Positions 26,894 through 35,175 of a DNA stretch of 64,000 nucleotides are shown in pieces (within the stretch, counting starts at the first letter, position 1; every line of letters begins with the position of its first letter). The position numbers and the translations under genes are program-made. The notes under the pieces were generated by a model. It had not been told where the DNA came from, did not search any database, and worked only from the letters and a program-made list of their open reading frames with translations. The DNA is from JANWHQ01 sp963775275 (GTDB taxonomy: Bacteria > Pseudomonadota > Alphaproteobacteria > Caulobacterales > Caulobacteraceae), in contig CAVZII010000005.1 in the NCBI GenBank assembly GCA_963775275.1, positions 2,108,001 through 2,172,000 of the forward strand, written 5' to 3'.

Positions 26894-27927
26894 TGGGGCT
26901 GGCCCTCTCCGTCCACCGGTCCATCCAAGTCCAGACGCGCGATCTGCTGCGTTAATTTCCTTGCCCTCTTGCGGATGTAGGCGGTGTAGAAATCACTCGA
27001 CATCGCCTTGCGGAGCTCGGCCACTTGCTTCAGCCGGGCCCGCGGAACGTCAACTTGGCCACGGCTCAGGGCGTAGATCCCGAACAACCGCCCGAAGTCC
27101 GCCCAGTAGGGGTCCACCTCGCCCAACCGCGGGATCGCTTGGGGCACGCTGTCGGCGCCGCCCTTGCGGATGGTGTCCTCCACGGCAAACAGCTTGGTGA
27201 TGTCGTTCCAGGGATTGCCGGCCGGCATGGCCGGCATCTCGCGGATCGGCTGGAAGCCCTCCTTCAGGTACGCTTCCACTTTCTCTCGGTCGCGATCGTA
27301 CAGGTGGAAACTGCCCACCATGTGCTTGTACGCCCCTAGCTTCACCCCGAGATCGTTGGCCAGGATTTCCTGGATCATGGTGAAGGCGAAGACGTCATGA
27401 GGAAAGCCGATGAAGACGTCGTTCGAGCGCATGTAGACCACCAGGTGCAAGAGGCCGTCGCGAACCAGGAACTGGAGCGTGCAGGTGCATGGGACGTCCC
27501 TGTAATTCGCCAGAATGTCTTCGCGATCGAAGAGCTGTATAGACAGCCTTGCGCGTGTCGGGGCCAGCCTTAGGCGGTCACGCACCACTTCATACTGGGA
27601 CCGCTCGCCGCCGAACATCCTTGGGCCGTAGGCCCCCCAGATCGTGCCATCGGGTTCGGCATATTCGTCGTATCGCCGGATGTAATATTGGATCGACGCG
27701 AGATCCTGCTTGCAGGAGATGTACCAGAATAACTCGCCCAGGCAGCTGAAAATGTGACCTTTTTCCGACGCGCGACTCAGGCGCGCGCGAGGACTAGTCA
27801 GCTCCAACACAACGCCGTGTTCTTCAACGGTAGCGCCCTTAGTGGGCGACACACGCATCTTGCTCTTGAGCAGGAGCTTGAATGCGGCATCCAGCAGATC
27901 GTCCAAGGTGCTAGCACGTAAGTGCAT
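26890..27927 (-). CDS. Thymidylate synthase-like pyrimidine (hydroxy)methylase with Asn-to-Asp change
   Basis: A 345-residue ThyA-superfamily enzyme. Aligned by eye with E. coli ThyA, it keeps the catalytic cysteine (VPCTC, Cys147), the phosphate-binding RS (VYMRSNDVFIG) and the HxY motif (GSFHLY). Where ThyA has LPFN (Asn177, which selects uracil) it has FPHD, with Asp178. Asp at this site is what T4 dCMP hydroxymethylase has, and it switches engineered ThyA to dCMP. ATG 27927 is preferred to TTG 27951. Overlap with the pyrophosphorylase-like gene supports a joint role in making or processing a modified pyrimidine. A genuine housekeeping ThyA is unlikely given the divergence and island location. 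Confidence 0.82.
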   Translation of the reverse strand: MHLRASTLDDLLDAAFKLLLKSKMRVSPTKGATVEEHGVVLELTSPRARLSRASEKGHIFSCLGELFWYISCKQDLASIQYYIRRYDEYAEPDGTIWGAYGPRMFGGERSQYEVVRDRLRLAPTRARLSIQLFDREDILANYRDVPCTCTLQFLVRDGLLHLVVYMRSNDVFIGFPHDVFAFTMIQEILANDLGVKLGAYKHMVGSFHLYDRDREKVEAYLKEGFQPIREMPAMPAGNPWNDITKLFAVEDTIRKGGADSVPQAIPRLGEVDPYWADFGRLFGIYALSRGQVDVPRARLKQVAELRKAMSSDFYTAYIRKRARKLTQQIARLDLDGPVDGEGQPQ

Positions 27928-28156
27928 GGGTCGCTTGCTCCAGCGCCCCAAGCTTGACCGGGGACAATTTCAACCGCAAGCGCCTCAATGCGGTGCGTAC
28001 TCGGTTGGCGACGGTAGCCCCGCTTAAGCTGCGGAGACCGGACGTTGGCAAGTTCCGCTAGGGGTCACGGGCCGACCTCCACTCCCCCTTCGACCCGCCT
28101 CCCATCAGGCGAATGCCCTGGACACCCCCGCCCCCCGCCGGGCCTAGTGCGCGCCG

Positions 28157-30679
28157 ATGGGGGCGGGCGTCATCCTGCGTGGGTCCAGCATGTCGGCGGC
28201 CGCCGCGCCGGCGCGGCCGGCGCTTGTCCGCGCGTCCGCCGGGGCGCTGGCGCCGCGGGCCCGCGCCGCCCTCCTGCCGCTGTTCCTGGTCTCGGCCGCG
28301 GCGGTGGGGTTCGAGAACGCCCTGACCCGGTTCTTCGCCGTCGCCAAGTGGTCCCAGTACGGCTACTGGGTCATCTCCATCGTCATGGCCGGCTTCGCCT
28401 TCGCCGGCGTGGCGGCGGCCCTGTTCCAGGGTCCCATGGCGCGCGCCGGCGTGTGGCTGCGCGCGCTCCTGCCCGCGGCCATGGTGCTGGCCGCCGCCGC
28501 CGGCTTCCACTTCACCGCCGCCAATCCGTTCAATCCGCTGGCGCTGCAGAACCTCGCCACCTGGGCGCCCCAGGCCGGCCTGATCGGCCGGTACTACCTG
28601 TGCCTGCTGCCCTTCTTCTTCCTGGCCGGGCTCTACATCTCGCTGGTCTTCATGCTGAACCCGCGCGAGATCGGGCGGGTCTACGCCTACGACCTGATCG
28701 GCGCGGGCGCCGGCGCGGCCCTGGTGCTGGGCCTGATGTTCGTGCTGCACCCGTTCAGCCTGGCCGCCGCCCTCCTGGTCCCCCTGGCCGCCGCCGCCTG
28801 GCTCCAGCCGGGCCGGGGCCGCTGGCTCGGCGCGATCGCCGCCACCCTCGCGCTTGCGGGCGGCGAGGCCCTGCTCCTCGACGGCGCCGCCCCGGCCGTG
28901 AACGACTTCAAGGCCGTCTACGCCCCCCTGCACACCCCCGGCGCCAGGCTCGCGGCCGAGGTCCGCTCGCCCCAGGGCTACTACCAGCTCCTCGACGACT
29001 TCACCGAGCGGGTGGATACGGATGTCTCCAACGACGCGGGCCTGATCGGCCTGCCCGGCCCGCCGCGCAGCTTCGGCCTCTACCGCGACGGCGACCGCAT
29101 CGCCGCCCTGCCGGCGCCCGCGGCGCCCGACATGCGCTATGCCGCCGCCAGCCTCTCGGCCGGGCCCTATGCGCTGGGCCTCGCGCCCAGGGTCCTGCTG
29201 GTCGGCGCCTCGGGCGGCTTCCGCGTGAAGGAGGCCCTGTCGCTGGGCGCCCGCCAGGTCGACGTGGTCGAGCCCGAGCCCGAGCTTCGCCGCGCCCTCG
29301 TCCGGGGCCTCGGCCCCTCCGGCCCGCTCGCCCCCGACCCGCGCGTGCGGATCCTCGCCGCGCCGGCCATGGCGGTCGTCTCCGCCGCCCCGCCCGGCGG
29401 CTATGACCTGATCGACCTCTCCGCCGACCTGCTGGACGCGTCGGACGAGAACCGCACCAGCTTCACCGCCCAGGCCCTGGCCGGCGACCTTCGCGCCCTC
29501 ACCCCGGCCGGCATGGTCTCGATCCCGGTCTCGATCCGCGACTTCCCGGTCTACGCCCTGCGCGTCCTGGCCACCGCGCGCGCGGCCATGCTCCAGGCCG
29601 GGATCGCCGATCCGGGCGCCCACGTCCTGGTCTACCGCTCCGCCTGGAACGTGCGCGTCCTCGTCTCGCGCACGGCCTGGGACGGGCCGCGCATCGCCGC
29701 GCTCAGGCGGTTCTGCGACCGGCTCTCCTTCGACATCTCCTACGCCCCGGGCCTGGACGTCGCCGCCGCCCGCGCGGGCCTCTACAACGACCTGCCCCGG
29801 GTCTCCTTCGCCACCGGCCAGATCGTCTCCAGGGGCCCGGACGACGCCATCGCCGACGAGGCCGCCCTGGTGCTCCAGGGCCGGCCCGCGCCCTCGGCGC
29901 GCGACTTCAACCTCTCGCCGGTCACCCTCGACCGGCCCGACGTCCACGCCGTGCTGCGCCTGTCGCGGCCCGACACCCTGCTTGCCCGGATCGAGATCCT
30001 GCCCCAGGCCGAGATCGGGGCGGTGGTGAACCTGGTGGTCCTGGCCCAGGCGGTGGTCATCGCCGCCGCCGTGCTGGCCCTGCCGCTCCTGGTCCCCGGC
30101 CGCGTGCGCACGGAAGCCAAGGGAAGGCGCTGGGCGCTGGTCTACTTCCCCGCGCTCGGCCTCGGCTTCCTCTTCCTCGAGCTCTACCTGATCGAGAAGG
30201 CGGCCTTCTACCTGAACGACCGGACCAGCGCCTTCGCCCTGGTGCTGTCGGGCATGCTGGTCTTCTCGGGCCTGGGCGCCCTCATGGCCGGCCGCCTTTC
30301 CGCCCATCCGCGCTGGGCGGTCCTGCTCGCCGCCGCCGTCGTCGCGGCCTGGAGCGCCTGGGCCTTCCGGCACGGCGAGGCGTTCCTGCTCTCCACCCTG
30401 TCCCTGCCCTGGACCTGGCGGGCCGGCCTCGTGCTCGCCGCCGCCGCGCCGCTCGCCTTCGCGCTCGGCCTGCCGTTCCCGATCGGCCTCGCGCGGGTGG
30501 GCGAGGGGGGCTTCCTGCCCTGGGCCTGGGGCCTGAACGGCGCCTTCTCGGTGGTCTCCACGCCCCTCGCCAACCTCGTCGCGCGCCAGGCCGGCTTCTC
30601 GCGCCTGCTCGTCCTCGCCGCCGTCCTCTACATCCTCGCCGCCCTGGTCCTGCTCTGGTCGCGGCGAGTATTACGGTGA
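28157..30679 (+). CDS. Multi-spanning spermidine synthase-like membrane protein
   Basis: An 840-residue inner-membrane protein. About six helices lie in the first 230 residues, followed by a soluble domain (about 250-590) of spermidine synthase/SAM-methyltransferase fold with VLLVGASGGFRVKEAL and DVVEPEPELRRAL. A C-terminal block of six to seven helices follows, with ALGLGFLFLELYLIEK and LGLPFPIGLARVG. This layout is common in bacterial 'fused MFS/spermidine synthase' proteins whose reaction is unproven. The start may be ATG 28157 or 28190; neither has a clear ribosome site. It lies 230 bp from the island's thymidylate-synthase-like gene and marks the return to core-like GC. Confidence 0.8.
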   Translation: MGAGVILRGSSMSAAAAPARPALVRASAGALAPRARAALLPLFLVSAAAVGFENALTRFFAVAKWSQYGYWVISIVMAGFAFAGVAAALFQGPMARAGVWLRALLPAAMVLAAAAGFHFTAANPFNPLALQNLATWAPQAGLIGRYYLCLLPFFFLAGLYISLVFMLNPREIGRVYAYDLIGAGAGAALVLGLMFVLHPFSLAAALLVPLAAAAWLQPGRGRWLGAIAATLALAGGEALLLDGAAPAVNDFKAVYAPLHTPGARLAAEVRSPQGYYQLLDDFTERVDTDVSNDAGLIGLPGPPRSFGLYRDGDRIAALPAPAAPDMRYAAASLSAGPYALGLAPRVLLVGASGGFRVKEALSLGARQVDVVEPEPELRRALVRGLGPSGPLAPDPRVRILAAPAMAVVSAAPPGGYDLIDLSADLLDASDENRTSFTAQALAGDLRALTPAGMVSIPVSIRDFPVYALRVLATARAAMLQAGIADPGAHVLVYRSAWNVRVLVSRTAWDGPRIAALRRFCDRLSFDISYAPGLDVAAARAGLYNDLPRVSFATGQIVSRGPDDAIADEAALVLQGRPAPSARDFNLSPVTLDRPDVHAVLRLSRPDTLLARIEILPQAEIGAVVNLVVLAQAVVIAAAVLALPLLVPGRVRTEAKGRRWALVYFPALGLGFLFLELYLIEKAAFYLNDRTSAFALVLSGMLVFSGLGALMAGRLSAHPRWAVLLAAAVVAAWSAWAFRHGEAFLLSTLSLPWTWRAGLVLAAAAPLAFALGLPFPIGLARVGEGGFLPWAWGLNGAFSVVSTPLANLVARQAGFSRLLVLAAVLYILAALVLLWSRRVLR

Positions 30680-30812
30680 CGGTATTACGGTGACAGTGCA
30701 TTTAATTCGTCAAATGTAGATTCCATGTCCGCAGCCTCAGCCGAATTAAATGCACTGTCACCGTATAATACGAAGGCTCAGCCGAATTAAATGCACCATC
30801 ACCGTAATACAG
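30668..30812. repeat. RAYT-type REP cluster (four partial copies)
   Basis: A perfect inverted repeat made of GGTGACAGTGCATTTAATTC (about 30687-30708) and its complement (about 30743-30764) is followed by a third, slightly changed copy (30783-30810) and preceded by a short partial copy (30668-30680). The motif ATTACGGTGACAGTGC resembles sequences that flank REP-associated tyrosine transposases. No transposase gene is present here. Confidence 0.7.
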
Positions 30813-30828
30813 TTCACGGAGCCCCCGC

Positions 30829-31764
30829 ATGATCTCCCGCCGCGGACTGATCACCGCCGCCTGCGCCGCCGCGCCGCTCGCCGCCTGCGACCGCATCCCC
30901 GGCTTCGGCCGGCCGCCCGCGTCCGCCGGCGAGCCGGCCGAGGCGGCCTCGATCCGCGCCCCCGCCGCGCCCCTTGCGCCCGCGTCCGGCCCCTCGTCCT
31001 GGACGCGCGAGGCCTTCCTCGCCGCCATGGCCGCCTCGGGCCGGCCGGCCCAGATCACCGAGGCCGCCTTCCAGGCCATCCAGGCGCGCAAGGCCGCGGC
31101 GCTGCAGCGGATCGAGGCCTACCTCGCCGGCCGCTTCGGCGCGGCCGATCCCGCCGTGATGGCCGCCTTCGGAGCCGTGCCGCGCGAGTACTACCACTAC
31201 CTCTATCCCCAGAAGGTCTCGACCGCCTGGCAGGCCTACGAGGCCGATCCCAAGCCCTGGGCGATCGGCTTCGGCTCGGTGCTCTCCGACTACCTCGGCC
31301 AGGCCTACATGACCCAGCTCGCCGCCCCCAAGGCCGGCGAGACCACGCTGGAGATCGGCACCGGCAGCGGCTTCCAGTCCTCGCTGCTGTCCCGCATCGT
31401 GGGGCGCGCCTACACCATCGAGATCATCCAGCCGATCGGCGCGGCGGTGGACCGCATCTTCGCCCCGCTCGGCTACACGAACGTCCAGGGCCGCGTCGGC
31501 GACGGCTACTACGGCTGGCCCGAGGTCGCGGGCGGCTTCGACATCATCATGGTCACCTGCGTGGCCCAGTACGCCCCGCCCGACCTCTTCCGCCAGCTCA
31601 AGCCCGGCGGGCGCCTGATCATCCCCATCGGCCAGCCCTTCCGCCGCGGCCAGGTCCTCTACGTCTACACCAAGGACGCCGCCGGCAAGGTCCACTCCCG
31701 CCGCGACATGGGCGTCTTCTTCATCCCCATGACCGGCGCCATGCAGGCCAAGCCCGCGCCCTGA
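30829..31764 (+). CDS. PCMT-family methyltransferase-like lipoprotein
   Basis: A 311-residue protein with the protein-L-isoaspartate O-methyltransferase fold. The N-terminus ISRRGLITAACAAAPLAAC has a Tat-like RR and a lipobox (LAAC20), so it is exported and lipidated, which is unusual for this cytoplasmic repair family. The SAM motif TTLEIGTGSGFQSSLLSRI (about 178-196) and LFRQLKPGGRLIIPIG (about 248-263) are intact. A helical domain (about 60-130) precedes the methyltransferase. Because SAM is not expected outside the cytoplasm, its biochemical role is unclear; a PCMT-like fold may have been re-used. It follows the spermidine-synthase-like gene after a REP cluster. Confidence 0.75.
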   Translation: MISRRGLITAACAAAPLAACDRIPGFGRPPASAGEPAEAASIRAPAAPLAPASGPSSWTREAFLAAMAASGRPAQITEAAFQAIQARKAAALQRIEAYLAGRFGAADPAVMAAFGAVPREYYHYLYPQKVSTAWQAYEADPKPWAIGFGSVLSDYLGQAYMTQLAAPKAGETTLEIGTGSGFQSSLLSRIVGRAYTIEIIQPIGAAVDRIFAPLGYTNVQGRVGDGYYGWPEVAGGFDIIMVTCVAQYAPPDLFRQLKPGGRLIIPIGQPFRRGQVLYVYTKDAAGKVHSRRDMGVFFIPMTGAMQAKPAP

Positions 31765-31940
31765 CTCCTCTCCCCCTGGAGGGGGGAGAGGCCGGGAGAG
31801 GGGGTGGCGCCGCTCGGGTCGGGCGCTGATGAGGAGGAAGTTCACGCGCGCGGGACGGGTCGCGGCCGGCTCGCCTTGACCTGGCCCAGCAACGCCGACA
31901 GGCCGCCGCCCCCACCCCCGACCCCTCCCCCTTCCCGGGA
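31763..31940. repeat. Palindromic intergenic repeats (family C)
   Basis: CTCTCCCCCTGGAGGGGGGAG followed by AGGCCGGGAGAGGGGGTGGC (31763-31805) repeats almost exactly the element at 15003-15045. A second half-element in reverse orientation (CCCACCCCCGACCCCTCCCC, 31911-31935) closes a larger inverted arrangement of about 175 bp between two convergent genes. Confidence 0.6.
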
Positions 31941-31950
31941 GAGGGGAGGC

Positions 31951-32745
31951 CTACCCCCACCGCGCGTGTTCGGGACCCGGCGCGAAGGCCTCGTCGGGCT
32001 TGCCGGTCCTGGACGTCGCCAGCGCCGCCTTCACCGCCGGCCGGGCGCGCATCCGCTCCAGCCACGCCGTGAACCGCGGCGCCGCGTCCGCGCTGGCCGC
32101 CTCCGGGACCAGCTTGGGCAGCGAGTTGGAGAGGGCGAAGGCGTCGATGTCGGCCAGGGTGTAGGCGTCCTCCACCAGCCACGACTTGCCCCCGTCCAGC
32201 GCCGCCTCGATCCGCTCGACCAGGAGGCCCGCCCGGCGGCGCGAGTCTTCGATCACCTCGTCCGGATAGGAGTCCTCGATCGCCTCGGCCCAGGCGGTGC
32301 GCCGCTCCTGGGTCCCCATCCGCTCCAGGATCTGGCCCGCCGAGTTGATCCGCTTCTCCTTCAGCACCGGGACCAGGTAGCGGTGGCAGCCCAGGGTGGA
32401 GACCGCCGGCGCCGCCCGCTCGCCGTCGAACCGGCCCCAGACCTGCACCTGCCAGTCGCCGTAGGGCGTGCCGGGCTTCAGCCGCACCGTGTCCGGGAAG
32501 GCGTCCTCCAGGTACTCCATCATGAAGAAGGACTCGGTGATCACCGCCCCGTCGTGGACCAGGACCGGGCCCTCGGCCTCCGGGTTGTGCTCGGCCTCCA
32601 GGTTCAGCTTCGGGCCGCCGGGGCCGAGCTGCTCGAAGCTCGTCCAGTCGACGTAACGGCTGGTGAACTCCAGGCCCTTCTCGTTCAGCGCGATCAGCGG
32701 CTTGAGGCTGAAGACGTTGGGCTCCCAGTGGTAGAGCTCGAGCAT
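31951..32745 (-). CDS. Glutathione S-transferase, LigF-like
   Basis: A 264-residue cytosolic glutathione transferase. The N-terminal thioredoxin-like domain starts MLELYHWEPNVFSLKPLIAL. It carries the glutathione-contacting Pro and ES pair (VITESFFMMEYLED), and an all-helical C-terminal domain has YTLADIDAFA. The pattern 'LKPLIALNEKGLEF' and the overall length resemble LigF-type beta-etherase GSTs that cleave lignin aryl-ether dimers. It is a second member of a tandem GST pair, 32 bp after the upstream copy and probably co-transcribed with it. The lignin role is supported only by similarity and by the adjacent carotenoid/lignostilbene oxygenase. Confidence 0.82.
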   Translation of the reverse strand: MLELYHWEPNVFSLKPLIALNEKGLEFTSRYVDWTSFEQLGPGGPKLNLEAEHNPEAEGPVLVHDGAVITESFFMMEYLEDAFPDTVRLKPGTPYGDWQVQVWGRFDGERAAPAVSTLGCHRYLVPVLKEKRINSAGQILERMGTQERRTAWAEAIEDSYPDEVIEDSRRRAGLLVERIEAALDGGKSWLVEDAYTLADIDAFALSNSLPKLVPEAASADAAPRFTAWLERMRARPAVKAALATSRTGKPDEAFAPGPEHARWG

Positions 32746-32777
32746 GGTCGGTCCTCTCCGTTCCTGTCGGGGCCGCG

Positions 32778-33545
32778 TCAGGCCGACGCCTTGGGCCGTT
32801 CCAGGTGCTTCAGCCGCTCGGCGGTCATGGTGCGCCCGCGCGACCAGGCCCGCCTGGTCGCGGGCCGCTCGTACATCCTGTAGAGCCATTCCATGGTCGC
32901 CGGCGTCTTCTGCGGATTGACTACCCCGTTCGGATTGGCGGGCATGAAGTAGACCAGGTTCATCGCGTTGATGTCCGCCAGCGAGAAGGTCTCGCCGGCG
33001 ATCCAGGTATGACGCTCGAGATTATCCTCGAAGAGCTGAGCAGCGAAGGCCACGCGTCTCGCGGATTCTTCCAACTCTTCTTTAGAGAATGAGCCATATA
33101 TCGCCTTCGACCAGGCTATTCTTCGCTCCTTCAGCGGAATCCCCTCGATCTTCCGCTTCAGTTCTTCCGGATCCTTGCTCCTGACCGACGGGCCGATGAA
33201 GGCGTTCCAGCCCATCATGCTCGCCGAAGGGGCGTAGTACTGGTCCAGAAACTTCATCCACCAGCGCATCCGCCAGCGCTCTTCCGGATCGGTCGGGCGC
33301 AGGCTCGGGCCGTCGAAGGCGGCGTCCACATACTCCATGATCGCCGTGGACTCGTTCAGCATCAGGTCGTCGTGGACCAGCGCCGGGATCGTCCCCATCG
33401 GGTTGATCTTCAGGTACTCGGGCGCGTGCTGGTCGAAGTTCAGCAGGTCCAGGTAGTGGCTCTCGAACTTCAGCTCCTTCTCCTCCATGGCGAGGATCGG
33501 CTTGCCCGAGTTGGCGTTCGGCTCCCAGTGGTAAAGCGTCAGCAC
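32778..33545 (-). CDS. Glutathione S-transferase
   Basis: A 255-residue GST starting MLTLYHWEPNANSGKPILAM. The thioredoxin-like half contains INPMGTIPALVHDD and the ES glutathione-binding pair (NESTAIMEYVD). The helical half contains GETFSLADINAMNLVYF. It shares the YHWEPN start with the next gene (31951-32745), indicating a tandem duplication followed by divergence. The gene is divergent from the carotenoid oxygenase, with a perfect FNR/FixK-type box in the gap. The stretch around 33000-33130 is less GC-rich than its surroundings. The substrate is unknown; an aromatic ether or epoxide is plausible. Confidence 0.85.
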   Translation of the reverse strand: MLTLYHWEPNANSGKPILAMEEKELKFESHYLDLLNFDQHAPEYLKINPMGTIPALVHDDLMLNESTAIMEYVDAAFDGPSLRPTDPEERWRMRWWMKFLDQYYAPSASMMGWNAFIGPSVRSKDPEELKRKIEGIPLKERRIAWSKAIYGSFSKEELEESARRVAFAAQLFEDNLERHTWIAGETFSLADINAMNLVYFMPANPNGVVNPQKTPATMEWLYRMYERPATRRAWSRGRTMTAERLKHLERPKASA

Positions 33546-33643
33546 GGCCCATCCTCCCAGGCTCCCGCGCCGGCACGAAAGCGGGGCCGGCCTGACGGTG
33601 TCAAGGCCTCCCCCCTCCAGGAGGAAGGGAGCGGCAGGCGCGA

Positions 33644-33657
33644 TTGATCCCGATCAA
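33644..33657. promoter_or_regulatory. Perfect FNR/FixK-type box
   Basis: TTGATCCCGATCAA matches TTGAT-N4-ATCAA at all ten positions. It lies 85 bp before the carotenoid oxygenase GTG and 105 bp before the divergent GST start. Only a weak -10 (TTAGGT, 33684-33689) is present on the oxygenase side. Oxygen-responsive control of one or both genes is inference. Confidence 0.6.
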
Positions 33658-33735
33658 ACCCGCCGGCGCTTGAACAGGCTCCCTTAGGTCGGTTTAGTCG
33701 ACGCGCACAGAACACCAAGGACGAGGAACGCCGCC

Positions 33736-35175
33736 GTGGCCCAATTCCCCAACACCCCGAGCTTCACCGGTCCCATGGCGCCGATCCGCATCGAGGCGGA
33801 TGTCGAGGACCTGGACATCGAGGGCGAGATCCCCGCCGACCTGGACGGCGCCTTCTACCGCGTCCAGCCCGACCCCAAGTTCCCGCCGCTGCTCGGCGAC
33901 GACATCGCCTTCAACGGCGACGGCATGATCGCCCAGTTCCGCTTCCGCAACGGCCGGGTCGACTTCAAGCAGCGCTGGTGCCGCACCGACAAGTGGCGGC
34001 TCGAGGAAGCGGCCGGCAAGGCCCTCTTCGGCCCCTACCGCAACCCTCTGTTCGACGACCCCTCGGTCAAGGGCCGCTACCGCGGCACGGCCAACACCAA
34101 CGCCTTCTTCCACGGCGGCTATCTGTTCGGCCTGAAGGAGGACTCCCCGGCCGTGGCGATGGACGCCAACACGCTCGAGACCTTCGGCTATCACGACTTC
34201 GACGGCCAGGTGACCAGCCCGACCTTCACCGCCCACCCCAAGATCGACCCGGCGAGCGGCGACATGTGCTGCTTCGGCTATGCGGCCAAGGGGCTGCTGA
34301 CCAAGGACATGGTCTACTACGAGATCACGCCGCAGGGCCGGAAGACCCGGGAGGTGTGGTTCGAGATCCCCTACTACTGCATGATGCACGACTTCGGCCT
34401 GACCAAGGACTACGCCATCTTCCACGTGGTCCCGATCGTCTCCTCGTGGGAGCGTCTGCAGGCCAAGATGCCGCACTTCGGCTTCGACACGACCATGCCG
34501 ATCCACATGGTCGTCCTGCCCCGCGACGGCGAGGCCAAGGACATCAAGATCTTCACCGCGCCCAACTGCTTCGCCAGCCACGTGATGAACGCCTTCAACG
34601 AGGGGACCAAGATCCACTTCGACACCCCCGAGGCGAAGAACAACATGTTCCCCTTCTTCCCGGACATCCACGGCGCGCCCTTCGACGGGCCGGCCTCGGC
34701 CTCCTTCCTGACCCGCTGGACGGTCGACATGGACTCCAACTCCGGCGAGTTCGAGAAGCGCGAGCGGCTGACCGACTTCGTCGGCGAGTTCCCGCGCATC
34801 GACGACCGCTACGCCACCGAGCCCTACCGCCACGGCTGGCTGCTCGGCATGGGCATGGGGCCGGGCTCGCGCGCCACGCTCGGCCACGTCGACACCGCCA
34901 CGCGAAAAGTCAGGAGCTGGCAGGCCGGCGAGCACCGGACCCTGCAGGAGCCCTGCTTCATCCCCAAGTCCCAGAGCGCGCCCGAGGGCGAGGGCTACAT
35001 CGTCCAGATCCAGACCCACACCGACGACGGCCTGTCGGACCTGCTCCTGTTCGACGCCCAGCGCGTGGACGAGGGCCCGATGGCCACCATGCACATCCCG
35101 CTGCGCATGCGCTTCGGCCTCCACGGCAACTGGGTCCCCGGCGAAGACCTGGCGACGGCCAAGTCGGCGCACTGA
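33736..35175 (+). CDS. Carotenoid/lignostilbene cleavage dioxygenase
   Basis: A 479-residue non-haem iron oxygenase that splits a conjugated double bond (carotenoid, or the stilbene dimers from lignin) into two aldehydes. The four iron-binding histidines are visible in FTAHPKID (about 175), YYCMMHDFG (about 218), CFASHVMNA (about 285) and RFGLHGNW (about 463). Seven-bladed propeller strands fill the rest, as usual. GTG 33736 is supported by GAGG about ten bases upstream. A secretion signal is absent. Together with the LigF-like GSTs next door, a role on lignin-derived stilbenes is plausible; apocarotenoid formation is the alternative. Confidence 0.92.
   Translation: MAQFPNTPSFTGPMAPIRIEADVEDLDIEGEIPADLDGAFYRVQPDPKFPPLLGDDIAFNGDGMIAQFRFRNGRVDFKQRWCRTDKWRLEEAAGKALFGPYRNPLFDDPSVKGRYRGTANTNAFFHGGYLFGLKEDSPAVAMDANTLETFGYHDFDGQVTSPTFTAHPKIDPASGDMCCFGYAAKGLLTKDMVYYEITPQGRKTREVWFEIPYYCMMHDFGLTKDYAIFHVVPIVSSWERLQAKMPHFGFDTTMPIHMVVLPRDGEAKDIKIFTAPNCFASHVMNAFNEGTKIHFDTPEAKNNMFPFFPDIHGAPFDGPASASFLTRWTVDMDSNSGEFEKRERLTDFVGEFPRIDDRYATEPYRHGWLLGMGMGPGSRATLGHVDTATRKVRSWQAGEHRTLQEPCFIPKSQSAPEGEGYIVQIQTHTDDGLSDLLLFDAQRVDEGPMATMHIPLRMRFGLHGNWVPGEDLATAKSAH

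Noticed and set aside
17605..28156. tRNA gene or integrase at the island edges
   Set aside because: No cloverleaf-like sequence, CCA-type end or integrase coding frame was seen; the island edges are defined only by IS, GC and pseudogenes.
28058..30373. A minus-strand open frame of about 771 codons opposite the spermidine-synthase-like gene
   Set aside because: Gln/Gly/Arg/Glu-rich nonsense in the mirrored frame of a recognisable membrane protein.
30660..30830. Riboswitch or sRNA in the gap before the PCMT-like gene
   Set aside because: The inverted repeats are explained by a REP-type cluster; no aptamer-like conserved core is seen.
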